40,465 bases of DNA. Source: Lachnospiraceae bacterium. GTDB lineage: Bacteria; Bacillota; Clostridia; Lachnospirales; Lachnospiraceae. Each line of letters starts with the position of its first letter. Position 1 is the stretch's first letter. The stretch is taken from the NCBI GenBank assembly GCA_016286035.1, contig JAEERY010000031.1, positions 1-40,465 on the forward strand, given 5' to 3'. Shown here in pieces: positions 1-8,697 of this stretch. The notes under the pieces are model-generated. The model was not told where the DNA came from, ran no database searches, and worked only from the letters and a program-made list of their open reading frames with translations. The position numbers and the translations under genes are program-made.

Positions 1-652
1 CGGGAAGTCTCTTTATGCACTCCTCGAGTACGTCGAAACGAAGCGGAGGGGGAACAAGGATACCGTCAGCATTTCTTGTGCACTGTGCAGCTGTGAACTT
101 GTAAGCACCATGGCTTGTTCCGATAGCGATCGCAAGTGAATCACAACCTGTTCTGTCAACGAACTCTTCAACTTCTTCAGGACGTGTATAAGCTTCATGA
201 CCTGCTTCTACAACAACTTCATCCTCGATACCTGCAAGAGTTCCGAGCTCTGCCTCTACAACTACTCCATGCTCATGAGCATACTCAACAACCTGCTTTG
301 TGAGTGCGATATTGTCTTCGAAAGACTTAGAAGATGCATCTATCATGACTGATGTGAATCCGCCGTCGATACAGCTCTTACATAATTCAAATGTATCACC
401 GTGATCAAGGTGAAGAGCTATCGGGATTTCAGGATTCTCTTCTACTGCTGCCTCAACGAGTTTTACAAGGTATGTGTGGTTAGCATAAGCACGAGCTCCC
501 TTTGAAACCTGAAGGATAACAGGGCTCTTAAGTTCGCCTGCTGCCTCAGTGATACCCTGAACTATCTCCATGTTGTTAACATTGAAAGCACCTACAGCAT
601 AACCGCCGTCATAAGCTTTCTTAAACATCTCTTTGGTTGTAACTAAAGCCAT
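1..652 (-). CDS. fba: Class II fructose-bisphosphate aldolase, 3' end cut by window edge
   Basis: Glycolytic and gluconeogenic enzyme of the cytoplasm that cleaves fructose 1,6-bisphosphate to dihydroxyacetone phosphate and glyceraldehyde 3-phosphate with a zinc cofactor. The frame runs open from the left edge to an ATG at 650-652, giving 217 residues that begin MALVTTKEMFKKAYDGGYAV. Class II zinc and catalytic signatures are visible: LHLDHGD near residue 80, EAELGTLAG near 130, and AIGTSHGAYK near 180. A GAAAGGAAA ribosome site precedes the start. The family is usually about 280-310 residues, so the last quarter lies outside the window. It has its own promoter in the gap behind purA. Identification is firm from the motifs. 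Confidence 0.95.
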   Translation of the reverse strand, partial: MALVTTKEMFKKAYDGGYAVGAFNVNNMEIVQGITEAAGELKSPVILQVSKGARAYANHTYLVKLVEAAVEENPEIPIALHLDHGDTFELCKSCIDGGFTSVMIDASSKSFEDNIALTKQVVEYAHEHGVVVEAELGTLAGIEDEVVVEAGHEAYTRPEEVEEFVDRTGCDSLAIAIGTSHGAYKFTAAQCTRNADGILVPPPLRFDVLEECIKRLP

Positions 653-715
653 TATTTTAATTTCCTTTCTTTGAAAAATATGATTTATTTATTGGTCACA
701 CGACCATACGCTCAT

Positions 716-744
716 AGTATAACACTAATCAGCCCAAACCTCAA
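716..744 (-). promoter_or_regulatory. Promoter of fba
   Basis: On the minus strand TTGAGG (739-744) is followed after 17 bases by TATACT (716-721), a good sigma-A-type match. Transcription would start near 709, leaving a leader of about 57 nt. That leader contains a small palindrome, GGTC-ACAC-GACC at 694-705, whose role is unknown. Confidence 0.6.
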
Positions 745-801
745 AGGAAAAATACGCTTAAATTCGAGCTTTTTTAATGTGCTCGGTTACACAGTGCAAA
801 C

Positions 802-2076
802 TCATCTGTAGATGATATCGTCTCTGCTGGGTCCGTTGCTCACCATGGTGATCGGGAATCCGATATGCTTCTCGATAAACTCGATATAGTTTCTGCAGTT
901 TTCGGGAAGATCCTCATATTTCTTTATTCCGCGGATATCGCATTTCCATCCGGGAAGCTTCTCGATAACGGGTTTAGCCTTTTCAAGCTTATGGGTAACA
1001 GGGAATTCCGTTGTAACCTCTCCGTCTATCTCATATGCTGTACATACGGGTATCTCATCGAGATATCCAAGTACGTCTATTACAGTAAATGCAACATCTG
1101 TAGTACCCTGAAGTCTGCAGCCGTACTTTGAAGCCACACAGTCAAACCATCCCATTCTTCTGGGACGTCCTGTCGTTGCGCCGTACTCTCCGCCGTCACC
1201 GCCTCGTCTTCTTAATTCATCCGCCTCATCTCCGAAGATCTCGGAAACAAATGCGCCTGCACCTACAGCTGATGAGTAAGCCTTACATACGGTAACAACC
1301 TGCTTGATATCATAGGGAGGAAGTCCCGCACCGATTGCACCGAAAGCAGCCAGAGTTGATGAAGATGTTACCATAGGATAGATTCCGTGATCCGGATCCT
1401 TTAATGTTCCGAGCTGACCTTCAAGAAGTATTGTCTTACCCTCTGCATTGGCTTTGCAAAGGAAGCTTGATACATCACCTACATAAGGAGCTACCATATC
1501 TCTGTACTCATGAAGAGTCTTAAGAAGCTCATCAGCATCAAGAAGCGGCTTATGATAAAGGTGATCAAGCAAGATATTCTTTGTTACTATGACACTCTCA
1601 ACCTTTTCCTTTAATGTATCCTCATCAAAGAGCTCATTTACCTGGAAACCGATCTTTGCATATTTATCAGAATAAAAAGGTGCAATTCCGGACTTTGTAG
1701 ATCCGAATGACTTTCCTGCAAGTCTCTCCTCCTCATACTGATCAAAGAGTATATGATAAGGCATTACTATCTGAGCTCTGTCACTTATCATGATCTTGGG
1801 CATCGGAACCCCTCTCTCTATAAGAGAGTTGATCTCGCCAAAAAGGATCGGTATGTTAAGAGCCACACCGTTTCCTATAACACTTGTTGTATGATCGTAG
1901 AAAACACCTGACGGCAAAGTATGAAGTGCAAACTTTCCGTATTTGTTCACGATCGTATGACCTGCATTCGCTCCGCCCTGGAATCTTACGATTATGTCGG
2001 CCTTCTCGGCAAGCATATCTGTTATCTTACCCTTGCCTTCGTCACCCCAGTTGGCGCCTACTACAGCTTTTATCAT
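802..2076 (-). CDS. purA: Adenylosuccinate synthetase
   Basis: First committed step from IMP to AMP: joins IMP and aspartate at the cost of GTP, in the cytoplasm. The 424-residue protein has the family's usual length and starts MIKAVVGANWGDEGKGK, the N-terminal phosphate-binding loop with the catalytic Asp. NAGHT follows near residue 40 and GRPRRMGWFD lies near 310. I chose the ATG at 2074-2076 rather than an in-frame ATG 21 bases upstream because GGAGG sits just before it and the conserved N-terminus begins there. It lies about 110 bases behind the ANTAR gene. No convincing terminator separates the two, and I found only weak promoter candidates in that gap, so read-through from glnA is possible. 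Confidence 0.96.
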   Translation of the reverse strand: MIKAVVGANWGDEGKGKITDMLAEKADIIVRFQGGANAGHTIVNKYGKFALHTLPSGVFYDHTTSVIGNGVALNIPILFGEINSLIERGVPMPKIMISDRAQIVMPYHILFDQYEEERLAGKSFGSTKSGIAPFYSDKYAKIGFQVNELFDEDTLKEKVESVIVTKNILLDHLYHKPLLDADELLKTLHEYRDMVAPYVGDVSSFLCKANAEGKTILLEGQLGTLKDPDHGIYPMVTSSSTLAAFGAIGAGLPPYDIKQVVTVCKAYSSAVGAGAFVSEIFGDEADELRRRGGDGGEYGATTGRPRRMGWFDCVASKYGCRLQGTTDVAFTVIDVLGYLDEIPVCTAYEIDGEVTTEFPVTHKLEKAKPVIEKLPGWKCDIRGIKKYEDLPENCRNYIEFIEKHIGFPITMVSNGPSRDDIIYR

Positions 2077-2185
2077 TTCATTTCCTCCAAAAAACAAATC
2101 AGTTAAAAAGCATCCTTTACCATTTTACACATTTTTATAAAAAATGAAATACAAATATTCATATTTCTCCCAAAAGGTGATACTT

Positions 2186-2728
2186 TTATCCGATCATCAA
2201 TATCATCTGAGCCGATTCGACCATTGTCCTTCCGGTATCCATACTGGTCTTCTGGATGTATCTGAAGGCCTCGGGCTCACTCATCGCATTTCTTTCCATA
2301 AGAAGTCTCTTGGCATCATCGACCACCTGATTCTGGCTCTTGCTCCTCTTTATGGGGATATTGCCCTTCTTCCTTATCTTCCTTATAAAGACTGAGGTGA
2401 TCATATCTATGGTGGAGATAAGCTCACTCGGTTTGAACGGCATCATGAGCTTTATGATATTGTCACTGTATGTGTCAAGTTCCGGATCCTTTGTCAGGAC
2501 TATCATACCGAAATAAACCGGTAGGTAACCCGACAACTCCATATAGCTCATATCCCTCATCTGTCTGGTGCATATCACCACGCCGTAATCTCTGTCATGG
2601 GATATTCGCAGAACATCCGCGGCTGTCTGGCAAACTTCCGTATCCAGCATCTGTCCGCGTTCAGCCAGCATGCGTGCTATATGGTTCGCATCATCACTTT
2701 TGGGCATCACAATAAGTACGCTGCCCAT
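2186..2728 (-). CDS. ANTAR-domain RNA-binding antiterminator with degenerate receiver (NitR-like)
   Basis: Predicted RNA-binding regulator of 180 residues. Residues 1-120 have a receiver-like fold, but the phosphoacceptor position reads VVICTRQM, with no Asp, so it is a pseudo-receiver. Residues about 125-178 match ANTAR: a three-helix domain with KRLLMERNAMSEPEAFRYIQ followed by the Met/Ser-rich last helix. ANTAR proteins bind paired hairpins with six-base loops in nascent RNA and prevent termination. GGAGG overlaps the end of glnA, and the start is only 11 bases behind the glnA stop, so the two are co-transcribed. In clostridia a glnA-linked ANTAR protein (NitR) controls nitrogen genes. Here the glnA leader carries a matching loop, suggesting self-regulation of the operon (inference). 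Confidence 0.88.
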   Translation of the reverse strand: MGSVLIVMPKSDDANHIARMLAERGQMLDTEVCQTAADVLRISHDRDYGVVICTRQMRDMSYMELSGYLPVYFGMIVLTKDPELDTYSDNIIKLMMPFKPSELISTIDMITSVFIRKIRKKGNIPIKRSKSQNQVVDDAKRLLMERNAMSEPEAFRYIQKTSMDTGRTMVESAQMILMIG

Positions 2729-2739
2729 AAGTTTTCCTC

Positions 2740-4017
2740 CTACATCCTGTCAAGATAATTTCTTATCTCCCACTCAGAGACCTGAAGCATGTAGTCGTTG
2801 CATTCCTTATGTTTGATCTCCTCATATATTTTCGTAAAGTCTTCACCTAGAGCATCAACTAACACCTGGTCTTCACTCATACGCTTAATTGCATCCAAAA
2901 GAGAACCGGGCAGTTTCTTGGGAACAAGTTCGTTTTCCTCATCGGGAACGATCTTCTTTTCTATACCGTCAAGTCCTGCTGCTATGCATACTGCTATCGT
3001 AAGATACGGATTAGCGGAAGTGTCGGGGAATCGAAGTTCGATCCTTGTCTCATCCGCATTTCTGTGATGTCTTATCAGTGACTTTTCTCCCTTGCAAGAC
3101 CAGTTTATCTCACCGGGTGCATTGAATCCCGCAAGTATCCTCTTATATGAATTGACAGTAGGATTGGTAACGGCACACATGCCTTCTGCATGCGCCATGA
3201 TACCTCCTATAAAGTACTTTGCATCATCACTGACCTCATCATCCTTGTCATCAAAGATATTAACGCCATCCTTGTATACAGAGAAATTAAGATGCATGCC
3301 GCTTCCGGCAACATCTGTTCTTGGCTTTGGCATAAATGTAGCATAAAGTCCGAATCTCTTTGCTATGGATCTTACAGCAAACTTAAATGTCATAACGGCA
3401 TCCGCAGTCTCAAGACTTCCTGCCTGTGCAAGATCTATCTCATGCTGTGCGGGAGCCTTTTCGTGATGTGATGACTCTATCTCAAATCCCATCTCTTCAA
3501 GGGTAAGAACCATCTCTCTTCTTGCATTCTCGCCAAAATCCACAGGTCCGACATCAAGATATCCTGCCTTCTCATGTGTCATCGTGGTAGGATTGCCGTT
3601 TTCATCGGTATGGAAAAGGAAGAACTCACACTCGGGGCTGACAATGAATGTGTATCCTTTTTCCTTTGCCTTTGCTATCACCTTCTTAAGTATTGTTCTT
3701 GGGCTCTTGTCACACAGTGTTCCGTCTGCGTAGCATATATCACAGGTGAGTTTTCCGACCTTGGACTGCTGCGGTCTCCAAGGCAGTATCACAAATGTAT
3801 CAAGATCGGGATGAAGGAATATCTCTTCATTATATTCATATATATCATTGAACAGAGCAGAACTCTCAAAGGAATACATGTTGTCCATGACCTTCTTCAT
3901 CTGCCCGGGGGTAACAGCGATATTCTTTAAGTTTCCCCATACATCCGTAAACTGGAGTCTTATAAACTCAACATCCTCTTCCTCGATTATCTTCATTATG
4001 TCTTTTTTTGTATTCAT
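2740..4017 (-). CDS. glnA: Glutamine synthetase, type I
   Basis: Cytoplasmic ATP-dependent amidation of glutamate to glutamine, the entry point for ammonium. The product has 425 residues, typical of the shorter GSI-alpha class in Firmicutes. Visible signatures are the N-terminal beta-grasp segment with LQFTDVWGNLK, VSPECEFFLF near residue 125 for metal binding, NPTVNSYKRI near 285 for the ATP-site loop, and RIELRFPD near 345. An ATG with AAAGGA 10 bases before it sets the start. A promoter (4123-4151) and a terminator-like hairpin in the leader (4063-4103) precede it, and an ANTAR regulator follows. The cluster therefore looks controlled by transcription attenuation rather than by GlnR repression, for which no operator was seen. 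Confidence 0.96.
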   Translation of the reverse strand: MNTKKDIMKIIEEEDVEFIRLQFTDVWGNLKNIAVTPGQMKKVMDNMYSFESSALFNDIYEYNEEIFLHPDLDTFVILPWRPQQSKVGKLTCDICYADGTLCDKSPRTILKKVIAKAKEKGYTFIVSPECEFFLFHTDENGNPTTMTHEKAGYLDVGPVDFGENARREMVLTLEEMGFEIESSHHEKAPAQHEIDLAQAGSLETADAVMTFKFAVRSIAKRFGLYATFMPKPRTDVAGSGMHLNFSVYKDGVNIFDDKDDEVSDDAKYFIGGIMAHAEGMCAVTNPTVNSYKRILAGFNAPGEINWSCKGEKSLIRHHRNADETRIELRFPDTSANPYLTIAVCIAAGLDGIEKKIVPDEENELVPKKLPGSLLDAIKRMSEDQVLVDALGEDFTKIYEEIKHKECNDYMLQVSEWEIRNYLDRM

Positions 4018-4062
4018 GCCCTGTTTCCTTTCATAACATTAAAATCTAACCTAACTTAAAAT

Positions 4063-4103
4063 AAGCGCCGGTAGCTCTGCCCCTTTGCAGATACCTAGCG
4101 CCT
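4063..4103 (-). promoter_or_regulatory. glnA leader hairpin: candidate ANTAR target and attenuator
   Basis: In the minus-strand transcript AGGCGC pairs with GCGCUU (one G-U), then GGUA with UACC, then UCUGC with GCAGA, closing an exactly six-base loop AAAGGG. ANTAR target hairpins have six-base loops with A at position 1 and G at position 4, which this loop satisfies. The 3' side runs into UUAUUUU, so the structure also resembles an intrinsic terminator. I found only one such hairpin, whereas the published motif has two close together. The start site, about 12 bases upstream, leaves no room for a first one. Confidence 0.55.
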
Positions 4104-4122
4104 ATAATTTTCCGTCACAGAT

Positions 4123-4151
4123 ATTTTATTACTTTAACACAACCGTGTAAA
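4123..4151 (-). promoter_or_regulatory. Promoter of glnA-ANTAR
   Basis: TTTACA (4146-4151) and TAAAAT (4123-4128) are separated by 17 bases; each hexamer matches consensus at five of six positions. Transcription would start near 4116, giving a leader of about 100 nt. The promoter overlaps an inverted repeat TTAACAC-N11-GTGTTAA (4134-4158) that also includes the stop codon of the preceding gene. The repeat could be an operator or a weak terminator; it lacks a U tract. Confidence 0.65.
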
Positions 4152-4154
4152 GTG

Positions 4155-4925
4155 TTAATTACTCGCGTCCTTTGCGCTGTTCTTTGCGAAAAAGTCCTCG
4201 ATCTTGCCAAGCAGCTGCTGTTTGCTTATATCCTTTAAAATATATCCTGCAGGCTTAAGAGCCATGGCTTTTAAGATCGCAAGTTTTTCTCTCTTTCCGG
4301 TAAGGAACATTATCGGGATGTCCTTTGAAAACTGCTCGCTCTTTAACATCTCGTAAACTTTCAGTCCGTCAACTGTGGGCATCTCATAGTCAAGCAGGAT
4401 AAGATCCACATTGTTTCTTGCTATCCACGTGATCGCCTGAACGCCGGATTTTGCAAGGCCCACGGTATAATAATCCTTCAGCCACTCGTTCATGATATTC
4501 AAAAACGTCACATCATCATCGCAAAGCAGTATAAACTTCTTTCTCCCCTGCTTTAACTTGTCCTCGAACATTGTATTGAGCCTGTCTATGAATTTGTTCA
4601 TATCCAGGGGACGCTCGAATTTCTCCGCAAAAAGATGCTTCGGTATGTAAGACTCAATGATCTCGTTCTCGCGTTTGCTGCCAATGAAGATCAGACGCTT
4701 GTCAAAATCAATGCACAGATCTTTTAATCTGATAAGTCCCTCTGCGTTGTCACTTAATGTATCATCCGCATATATGACGACAACATCCGAAATCTTTAAA
4801 TCCTCTTCTATCCCTTTTGCATTAAAAGGGACCTCTTTAACATAATGGCCAGCCTCTTTGATATTGGATACCATGGCATTGACCATAAATGTCTTTTCAT
4901 CTCTAACAATAAGTATAGATCTCAT
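4155..4925 (-). CDS. Twin-receiver response regulator without output domain
   Basis: A 256-residue cytoplasmic protein made of two receiver domains. The N-terminal one (about 1-120) has lost the acidic pocket and phosphoacceptor (DVVVIYADDT at the usual LxD position). The C-terminal one (about 128-245) is canonical: CDDD metal site, LLDYEMP with the phosphoacceptor Asp, FLTGK, and the conserved Lys in YILKDI. No DNA-binding or enzymatic output follows. I chose the ATG at 4923-4925 because GGAGA precedes it and the receiver begins MRSILIV; a start at 4961 would add 12 residues inside the previous gene. The gap to the hybrid kinase stop is one base, so this is very probably the phosphorelay acceptor of that kinase. 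Confidence 0.85.
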   Translation of the reverse strand: MRSILIVRDEKTFMVNAMVSNIKEAGHYVKEVPFNAKGIEEDLKISDVVVIYADDTLSDNAEGLIRLKDLCIDFDKRLIFIGSKRENEIIESYIPKHLFAEKFERPLDMNKFIDRLNTMFEDKLKQGRKKFILLCDDDVTFLNIMNEWLKDYYTVGLAKSGVQAITWIARNNVDLILLDYEMPTVDGLKVYEMLKSEQFSKDIPIMFLTGKREKLAILKAMALKPAGYILKDISKQQLLGKIEDFFAKNSAKDASN

Positions 4926-4926
4926 A

Positions 4927-7900
4927 TCATTCTCCGAATGAAGACAGCTTCTCCCATTCAAGACGGGATACCATCCTCTCTATTTCTTTAGTACATTGTA
5001 CCATATCTTCGCTCAGTTCGTACTGTTTTAAAGAGTCCAAAACGAATTCGATATTTGTTTTATCCATGTTCTGGGCAAATTCACGTATAGTCATGACAGC
5101 ATCAGACCAGTTTTTTTCATCTATCTTTCCCTTTGTGGGCTCAACTGTCTGTCTTTCATCAAGCTTTGATATCTCAGAAAGCATCGACAATACCGTTTCA
5201 TGATCTTCAAGAACGCGTGAAAAGTCCTTGTCACCGCACGCTTTTTCCATATCCCTGGCAAGGTCTGCCAGTTTATCAGCTCCTATGATACGTGCCGAAC
5301 TCTTTACTGCATGTATCTCTATCTCATATCTTTCACAGTCTTTTTCCTGATATGCCCGATCAAGTTCTTCGGTCTTTAAGGGTATTCCGCTTATAAACCT
5401 GGATACCACTTTCTTGTAGACTTCTTCAGCTCCGCAGTTGTTAAGGCCGTTATCGGTATTGATCCCTGCGTTTTCAAGTTTCAAAAGCCATTCACTCTTT
5501 GCTTCTTCATGATCAGGTTCAATTAAGATATCGGGTGCGGCCGCAATCTTGTCTCCGGGAAGATACATCATGAGAAGATTCATAAGTTTGCTTCCCGATA
5601 CCGGCTTGGTGATAAAATCATCAAAGCCCTCTTCCAGAAATCTCTCCCTTGCACCTGTTACCGCATTTGCAGTAAGAGCCACTATGACCGCATCCTTGCT
5701 CAGATTTCCCTCAAGCTCCGACAGAGCCCGAAGGACTTCTATTCCGTCCATCCCTGGCATCCTGTAGTCTAAAAAGATCAGATCATATGCTTTTTCTTTA
5801 ACTTTTTCAAGACATTCGCTGCCGCTTTCGGCTTCATCGATCTTAACTCCCGTGACGCTTAAAAGCTCCTTTACAACAACACGATTGACTTCCGTATCAT
5901 CAACTATCAATATCTGTGCATCGGGTGCGGTGAATGTAAACCCTACCTGCTTTGAGTGGTCAGGTGCATTCTTTGAAAGCTTGATATCTCCTATCTCGTC
6001 ATCCGATACAAGCATCTGCGGCAGACGCACCGTAAATGTACTTCCTTTTCCGTATGTACTCTTGACTTCTATCTTTCCGTCCATCAGATTTAGGATCTGG
6101 CTGGTTATCGCAAGGCCCAGCCCCGATCCTTCTATTGTCTTGTTCTTGTCAGTATCAAGTCTCGTGAACTTATCAAACAGGCTTGGTATATCCTCCTGTC
6201 TTATACCTATACCGGTATCCTTTACCTTGAACACGATATCAACGCTGTCAGATCTTAGATTCTCAAACAATACCTTTAAGGTTACGGAGCCTTTCTCAGT
6301 ATACTTGACAGCATTGTTCATTATATTTATGAGTATCTGTCTCAGTCTTCTTTCATCACCTAAAAGCCTTGAAGGCGTCTTGGGATCCACATCAAGAATG
6401 ACAGACAGGTTCTTTACGGACGCCTTTTGCTGCATCATCTTTACGATATCGATAAGAACCGTCGAAAGCTCATACTCGGCATTTGCTATCTCCATCTTAC
6501 CAAGTTCTATCTTTGAGATGTCGAGTATATCGTTGATAAGTGCGAGCAAAGTCCTGCCGGCTCCTTCTATCGTCTTAGCATACTCAACTATCTTCTCATC
6601 CTTGCTCTCTCTTAGTATCATCTCATCCATGCCGAGCACGGCATTTATGGGAGTCCTTATCTCGTGAGACACGTTGGCAAGGAAGCTGCTCATTGCTTCG
6701 TTTGATGCGATAGCTTTCTGCTCTTCCATCTTTGCCAGCTTAGTGGCTTTCAAAACGGTTATGAATTCATTCTGCGAAATAGGATTTGAAAAATAGAATC
6801 CCTGAAGGTAATCTATTCCCATATCCACAGCCATATCCACCTGGTTCTGATCTTCTATACCGGAGATTATTATCTTCTTTCCGATCTTTTTGATCATTGA
6901 GATTGAACTGTCAAGGATGATCCTGCCTATATCGGAATTGACAGCCTCTCTTAATATCGACTTGTCGATCTTTACCGTGTCGATGTTCATATTGAAAATG
7001 GAATGGATATTTGAATATCCCATACCGTAATCATTGACGATAAATCCGCATCCGAATTCCCTGAGTTTGTTAACGAGAGTCGTAAGCGACTTTAAATCTG
7101 TGGATGCAGCGGATTCCATTATCTCAAAAGTTATCCTTGATGGATCTATATCATATCTGGATATTATATCCATGATATGCTCTGCGTACTGCGGCTGTAT
7201 GCACTGGACCACAGAAAGATTGATGTTTAATGTTTCTATGCCCATCTCTATGGGGATACCGCTGTTTAAGAATTTACATACTTCTTCAAGCACGAAATCG
7301 CCGAGTTCAAATATAAACTCGCCTTTTTCTGCTATGGGAAGGAAATCCGCGGGGTACAGTTCTCCTACGGTTTCATCCTTTAATCTTAACAGTGCCTCAC
7401 CCGAGCATATGCCCATATTCTTTGAGGTGTAGATTGGCTGATAGAACACCTCATAACTGTTGTTCTTAAGACCTTCGAGAACGGCTTTCTCATTCCTTCT
7501 CTGTCTCATTATCATATCAAGTCCGCTGCCGCTTATTACCGAATCATCATTGATAATGCTGTCAGGAACGTTTGCATGTATGAGCGTCATGATATCCGGT
7601 ATGCTCTGTATATCCTTAGGTACATCCGCAAGGATAAGGGAAGCAGCAAAACTGTTTATCCTGCCCTGGAATTCCCAGCCCTTTTTAAACCTGTCGCGTA
7701 TTGTCTGTGCGATCTTTTTTGCATCATCCATCGCCACACCCTCACACAATACGACAAAGGTACCGGGTCCCACATAATAAACGCTGTTCTTATTGACGAG
7801 CGATCCCAGATACTCAACAGTCATACCCGTGAGCATGCCAATGTTAGAAGGTCCTATGATCTGCATCAGATTAAGCGGATTATGCATCTTTATGCATATG

Positions 7901-8676
7901 ATAGAGAAAGGCTCATTTATCTTTAACAGCTTTTTTATATCCTGGGTAAGAGCCACATGGTTTTGTATGCCCGTCAGTGAGTCCTTCCTGTCATCCTCAT
8001 TTTCTATGCTTATCATGATACCGGTCATCGCAAGCGCTTCCGCGAGCAGTTCGATATGAAAAGCGGCAAACAGAAGCTGAGCCAGAGTACCTAGTGTCAC
8101 GATTATAAAGAAAAAGATCATAACACGCTTTGCTTTCACGGTGATGGAATCCCAGAAGAAAAGCAGTACCACGACCGCAAAGATAAAATACAGCGTACTC
8201 ACACCGTAGATTATAGAGATACCCCAGGCTCTTTGGTATTCACGCTGTGCGCTGAAATTATAAATCCAGCCCGTCAAAGGATTGATAAGGGTCAGGATCG
8301 TTGTTATATACATCGGAAACTCATAAATGAATCTTTTCGATCTTCCAAGCTTTTGATTTGCTCCGGTGATCACGGAGACATAGAAACAGAACAGTGGTGC
8401 AAGAAGTGAATGCAACACAAAATAGATATACTGTGAAAATGATCTTATCAAAAATAAGAGATCAGATGAATTAACATTTGGATTTACTATGGCTGATACG
8501 AGATTGCACAGCGCAGTCACCAAAAGATTCCACAATATAATGATGAAAATCTTATTATGAAGTTTGTCTGTCCTTCCATGAATATATGTGTAATACAGAC
8601 ATGATACACATATCATTATGGTGGATATCTGAAATCCCGCACTGTCAAGTATAGAAGGAATTGAAAATATATCCAT
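4927..8676 (-). CDS. Membrane hybrid histidine kinase with degenerate GGDEF and EAL domains, receiver and HPt
   Basis: A 1249-residue signalling protein. Order: about seven membrane helices (1-215); GGDEF-like domain (about 230-375) with GPGTF in place of GGDEF; EAL-like domain (about 400-645) beginning EALLRL; HisKA with SHEIRTPI, His near 669; HATPase with N box NIMNNAVKY and G boxes DTGIGI and GSGLGL (about 770-880); receiver with ILIVDD and LDYRMP, Asp near 969; HPt with EIHAVKSS, His near 1121. The kinase, receiver and HPt look intact, so a four-step relay inside one chain is plausible. The EAL part has lost catalytic residues: the usual DDFGTG is NDYGMG and AEGVET is SGIED. It may bind c-di-GMP rather than cleave it (inference). 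A GGGGGAG ribosome site sets the start; it is 21 bases behind the upstream sensor gene. Confidence 0.9.
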   Translation of the reverse strand: MDIFSIPSILDSAGFQISTIMICVSCLYYTYIHGRTDKLHNKIFIIILWNLLVTALCNLVSAIVNPNVNSSDLLFLIRSFSQYIYFVLHSLLAPLFCFYVSVITGANQKLGRSKRFIYEFPMYITTILTLINPLTGWIYNFSAQREYQRAWGISIIYGVSTLYFIFAVVVLLFFWDSITVKAKRVMIFFFIIVTLGTLAQLLFAAFHIELLAEALAMTGIMISIENEDDRKDSLTGIQNHVALTQDIKKLLKINEPFSIICIKMHNPLNLMQIIGPSNIGMLTGMTVEYLGSLVNKNSVYYVGPGTFVVLCEGVAMDDAKKIAQTIRDRFKKGWEFQGRINSFAASLILADVPKDIQSIPDIMTLIHANVPDSIINDDSVISGSGLDMIMRQRRNEKAVLEGLKNNSYEVFYQPIYTSKNMGICSGEALLRLKDETVGELYPADFLPIAEKGEFIFELGDFVLEEVCKFLNSGIPIEMGIETLNINLSVVQCIQPQYAEHIMDIISRYDIDPSRITFEIMESAASTDLKSLTTLVNKLREFGCGFIVNDYGMGYSNIHSIFNMNIDTVKIDKSILREAVNSDIGRIILDSSISMIKKIGKKIIISGIEDQNQVDMAVDMGIDYLQGFYFSNPISQNEFITVLKATKLAKMEEQKAIASNEAMSSFLANVSHEIRTPINAVLGMDEMILRESKDEKIVEYAKTIEGAGRTLLALINDILDISKIELGKMEIANAEYELSTVLIDIVKMMQQKASVKNLSVILDVDPKTPSRLLGDERRLRQILINIMNNAVKYTEKGSVTLKVLFENLRSDSVDIVFKVKDTGIGIRQEDIPSLFDKFTRLDTDKNKTIEGSGLGLAITSQILNLMDGKIEVKSTYGKGSTFTVRLPQMLVSDDEIGDIKLSKNAPDHSKQVGFTFTAPDAQILIVDDTEVNRVVVKELLSVTGVKIDEAESGSECLEKVKEKAYDLIFLDYRMPGMDGIEVLRALSELEGNLSKDAVIVALTANAVTGARERFLEEGFDDFITKPVSGSKLMNLLMMYLPGDKIAAAPDILIEPDHEEAKSEWLLKLENAGINTDNGLNNCGAEEVYKKVVSRFISGIPLKTEELDRAYQEKDCERYEIEIHAVKSSARIIGADKLADLARDMEKACGDKDFSRVLEDHETVLSMLSEISKLDERQTVEPTKGKIDEKNWSDAVMTIREFAQNMDKTNIEFVLDSLKQYELSEDMVQCTKEIERMVSRLEWEKLSSFGE

Positions 8677-8697
8677 ATCGCTCCCCCTTTATCATGT

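Noticed and set aside
694-705. GGTC-ACAC-GACC palindrome in the fba leader as an operator
   Set aside because: Only four-base arms; it matches no regulator site that I know, so it is mentioned only with the promoter.
784-800. Terminator behind purA
   Set aside because: CGAGC/GCTCG can pair over an A-rich loop nearby (about 765-785), but the stem is five bp with no U tract.
4018-4122. Glutamine-binding glnA RNA (riboswitch) in the glnA leader
   Set aside because: That class occurs in cyanobacteria and marine bacteria with a different conserved core; none of it is visible, whereas an ANTAR-type loop is.
5852-6667. Long plus-strand open frame of 271 codons
   Set aside because: It is antisense to the HisKA/HATPase region of the hybrid kinase, has no ribosome site, and reads as low-complexity Ser/Leu-rich protein typical of reverse-strand artefacts.
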